A stretch of DNA of 34,269 nucleotides from Paracoccaceae bacterium (GTDB taxonomy: Bacteria > Pseudomonadota > Alphaproteobacteria > Rhodobacterales > Rhodobacteraceae). Under the pieces are notes generated by a model. That model had not been told where the DNA came from and ran no database searches. It worked only from the letters and a program-made list of their open reading frames with translations. A program made the translations under genes and the position numbers. The stretch is taken from contig REBU01000066.1 of NCBI GenBank assembly GCA_007692585.1, positions 1 through 34,269 of the forward strand. Reading direction: 5' to 3'. Positions 33,090-34,269 of the stretch are shown here, one piece after another (positions within the stretch are counted from its first letter, which is position 1; each line of letters starts with the position of its first letter).

Positions 33090-33953
33090 TCAGAGCGCGG
33101 CCTTGCGGCTTTCGTCGATGTAGATTTCGCGCAGGCGGGTCGCGAGCGGTCCCGGTGTCCCCGTGCCAAGCTTTGTCCCGTCAATCTCGACCACAGGCAT
33201 GACGAAGGTGCTCGCGGAGGTCACGAAAGCCTCGTCGGCATCCTTGGCCTCATCGACGGTGAAATTGCGTTCCTCGACCTGCATCTGCGCTTCCTGCGCG
33301 AAACGCAGAACGGCGGCGCGAGTGATCCCGTGCAGGATGTCATTGGAGAGCGCGCGGGTAATGATCCGCCCGTCCTTGATGATATAGGCGTTGTTCGACG
33401 TACCCTCGGTCACGGCCCCGTCCTGCACCATCCAGGCATCATCCGCGCCCTGCTTGATCGCCATCATCTTGCCCATCGACGGATAGAGCAGCTGGACCGT
33501 CTTGATATCACGCCGCCCCCAGCGGATATCGTCGATCGTCACGACCTTGATGCCCTTCTTCGCCTTTGGGCTATCAACAAGCGCCGGGTTCGCTTGCGTG
33601 AAGAGCACCACAGTCGGCACCGTCGTCTCGGGGTCGGGGAAGATGAAATCCCGATCACCGGGCGCGCCGCGCGTGACCTGCAGATATATCATGCCCTGAT
33701 CGACATTGTTCCGCGCGACAAGCTGGCGATGCACCTCCAGCCAGGTGTCGCGGTCCATCGGGTTGGCGATGTCGAGTTCGCCCAAGGACCGTTCCAGCCG
33801 GGTGAAATGCCCATCGAAATCGATCAGCTTGCCGTCGATGACAGTCGTAACCTCATAAACGCCATCGGCCATCAGAAAGCCCCGGTCGAAGATCGACACC
33901 TTGGCTTCGCCCTCAGGCAGGTAGTCGCCATTCACATAGACAGTCCGGCTCAT
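33090..33953 (-). CDS. Class IV aminotransferase, D-amino-acid transaminase type
   Basis: The 287-residue protein is a fold-type IV PLP enzyme. The PLP lysine is K151 in 'WGRRDIKTVQ', and E183 in 'VTEGTSNNAY' matches the glutamate that contacts the cofactor in D-amino-acid aminotransferase (K145 and E177 in the Bacillus enzyme). The N-terminal block 'VYVNGDYLPEGEAKVSIFDR' is also typical. It interconverts D-amino acids and 2-oxoacids by family. Its start lies 3 bases after the ilvD stop, so it is co-transcribed with a branched-chain amino-acid gene. A branched-chain (IlvE-like) role is therefore an alternative that sequence alone does not exclude. Confidence 0.85.
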   Translation of the reverse strand: MSRTVYVNGDYLPEGEAKVSIFDRGFLMADGVYEVTTVIDGKLIDFDGHFTRLERSLGELDIANPMDRDTWLEVHRQLVARNNVDQGMIYLQVTRGAPGDRDFIFPDPETTVPTVVLFTQANPALVDSPKAKKGIKVVTIDDIRWGRRDIKTVQLLYPSMGKMMAIKQGADDAWMVQDGAVTEGTSNNAYIIKDGRIITRALSNDILHGITRAAVLRFAQEAQMQVEERNFTVDEAKDADEAFVTSASTFVMPVVEIDGTKLGTGTPGPLATRLREIYIDESRKAAL

Positions 33954-33956
33954 CGG

Positions 33957-34269
33957 TTACATCCCTTCGGGCAATTTGCGCACGGCCCCCATAGCCGCAG
34001 ACGTTGTGAGCGCCGCATAGGCACGCAGAGCCGTCGTGACCTTGCGCGGGCGCGGCTTGGCGGGCACCCAGCCCTTCGCCTCCTGCGCTTCGCGGCGCTG
34101 GGCGATGGTGGCATCATCAACGGCCAGATGGATGGTCCGGTTCGGAATATCGATCTCGATCAGATCGCCCTGCTCCACCAGACCGATCAGCCCGCCCTCT
34201 TCGGCTTCGGGGCTGACATGGCCGATGGACAGCCCCGATGTGCCGCCCGAAAACCGCCCGTCTGTCACC
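33957..34269 (-). CDS. ilvD: Dihydroxy-acid dehydratase, C-terminal part
   Basis: Only the C-terminal 104 residues are present; the gene continues past the right edge. The diagnostic sequence '[20 protein letters not shown]' lies at the very start of the visible part, and '[19 protein letters not shown]' follows, as in the C-terminal swivelling barrel domain of IlvD. IlvD dehydrates 2,3-dihydroxy acids in valine and isoleucine synthesis. The iron-sulphur cysteines are outside the window. It is the upstream gene of the aminotransferase with 3 bases between them. Confidence 0.93.
   Translation of the reverse strand, partial: VTDGRFSGGTSGLSIGHVSPEAEEGGLIGLVEQGDLIEIDIPNRTIHLAVDDATIAQRREAQEAKGWVPAKPRPRKVTTALRAYAALTTSAAMGAVRKLPEGM

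Overview
The window is a GC-rich chromosomal segment that looks like core genome of an alphaproteobacterium, most likely Rhodobacterales. The evidence is the codon usage and protein character, a canonical rimP-nusA-ylxR/L7Ae-infB operon, a glutamate synthase pair of the bacterial NADPH type, a Rhodobacterales-style dimethylglycine/sarcosine dehydrogenase fusion, and promoters with CTATAT-like -10 boxes. I see no prophage, insertion sequence, CRISPR array, tRNA or rRNA.

Layout. 1-3.4 kb: a queuosine-precursor transporter (yhhQ type), a structured leader with a tiny ORF and a terminator, the ribosome-rescue hydrolase arfB, a Nudix hydrolase and a PiT-type phosphate transporter. 3.5-4.9 kb: a soluble chemoreceptor-like protein. 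5.0-11.05 kb (minus strand): gltD-gltB, glutamate synthase. 11.3-13.9 kb: uppP (undecaprenyl pyrophosphate phosphatase), ubiG (ubiquinone methyltransferase, minus strand) and a proline iminopeptidase. 13.9-19.5 kb: the transcription/translation operon rimP-nusA-ylxR/L7Ae-infB, with its own promoter, a leader containing a strong intrinsic terminator, and an end terminator; trmB follows. 20.3-20.8 kb: a 463-base gap with one doubtful minus-strand ORF and a striking repeat-rich operator in front of a D-2-hydroxyacid dehydrogenase. 21.8-27.3 kb: an M3 oligopeptidase (minus), an extended SDR (plus) and the DMGDH/GcvT fusion (minus). 27.4-31.3 kb: a divergent cobalamin late-step cluster, cobC-like and cobD on minus, cobU-cobT-cobS on plus, separated by nested perfect inverted repeats. 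31.4-33.1 kb: an acidic RTX-repeat protein with an N-terminal membrane segment. 33.1-34.3 kb (minus): the 3' end of ilvD followed at 3 bases by a class IV (D-amino-acid type) aminotransferase.

How the genes work together. The cob genes carry out aminopropanol attachment (CobD), activation of adenosylcobinamide (CobU), activation of the lower ligand (CobT), final joining (CobS) and dephosphorylation (CobC-like). NusA, IF2 and RimP are the classic coupled transcription-translation operon. GltB and GltD form one enzyme. The other genes are largely single housekeeping units.

The observation I consider most novel is upstream of arfB. A TTGACA promoter is followed by a 14-base segment able to pair along its whole length with the 16S rRNA 3' end. 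Next come an 18-24 codon ORF whose four arginines are all AGA, a stop codon abutting a sequence that can pair with the 5' arm of a terminator, and that terminator itself 25 bases before arfB. This has the layout of a translation-sensing attenuator for a ribosome-rescue factor; the layout is seen, the mechanism is inference.
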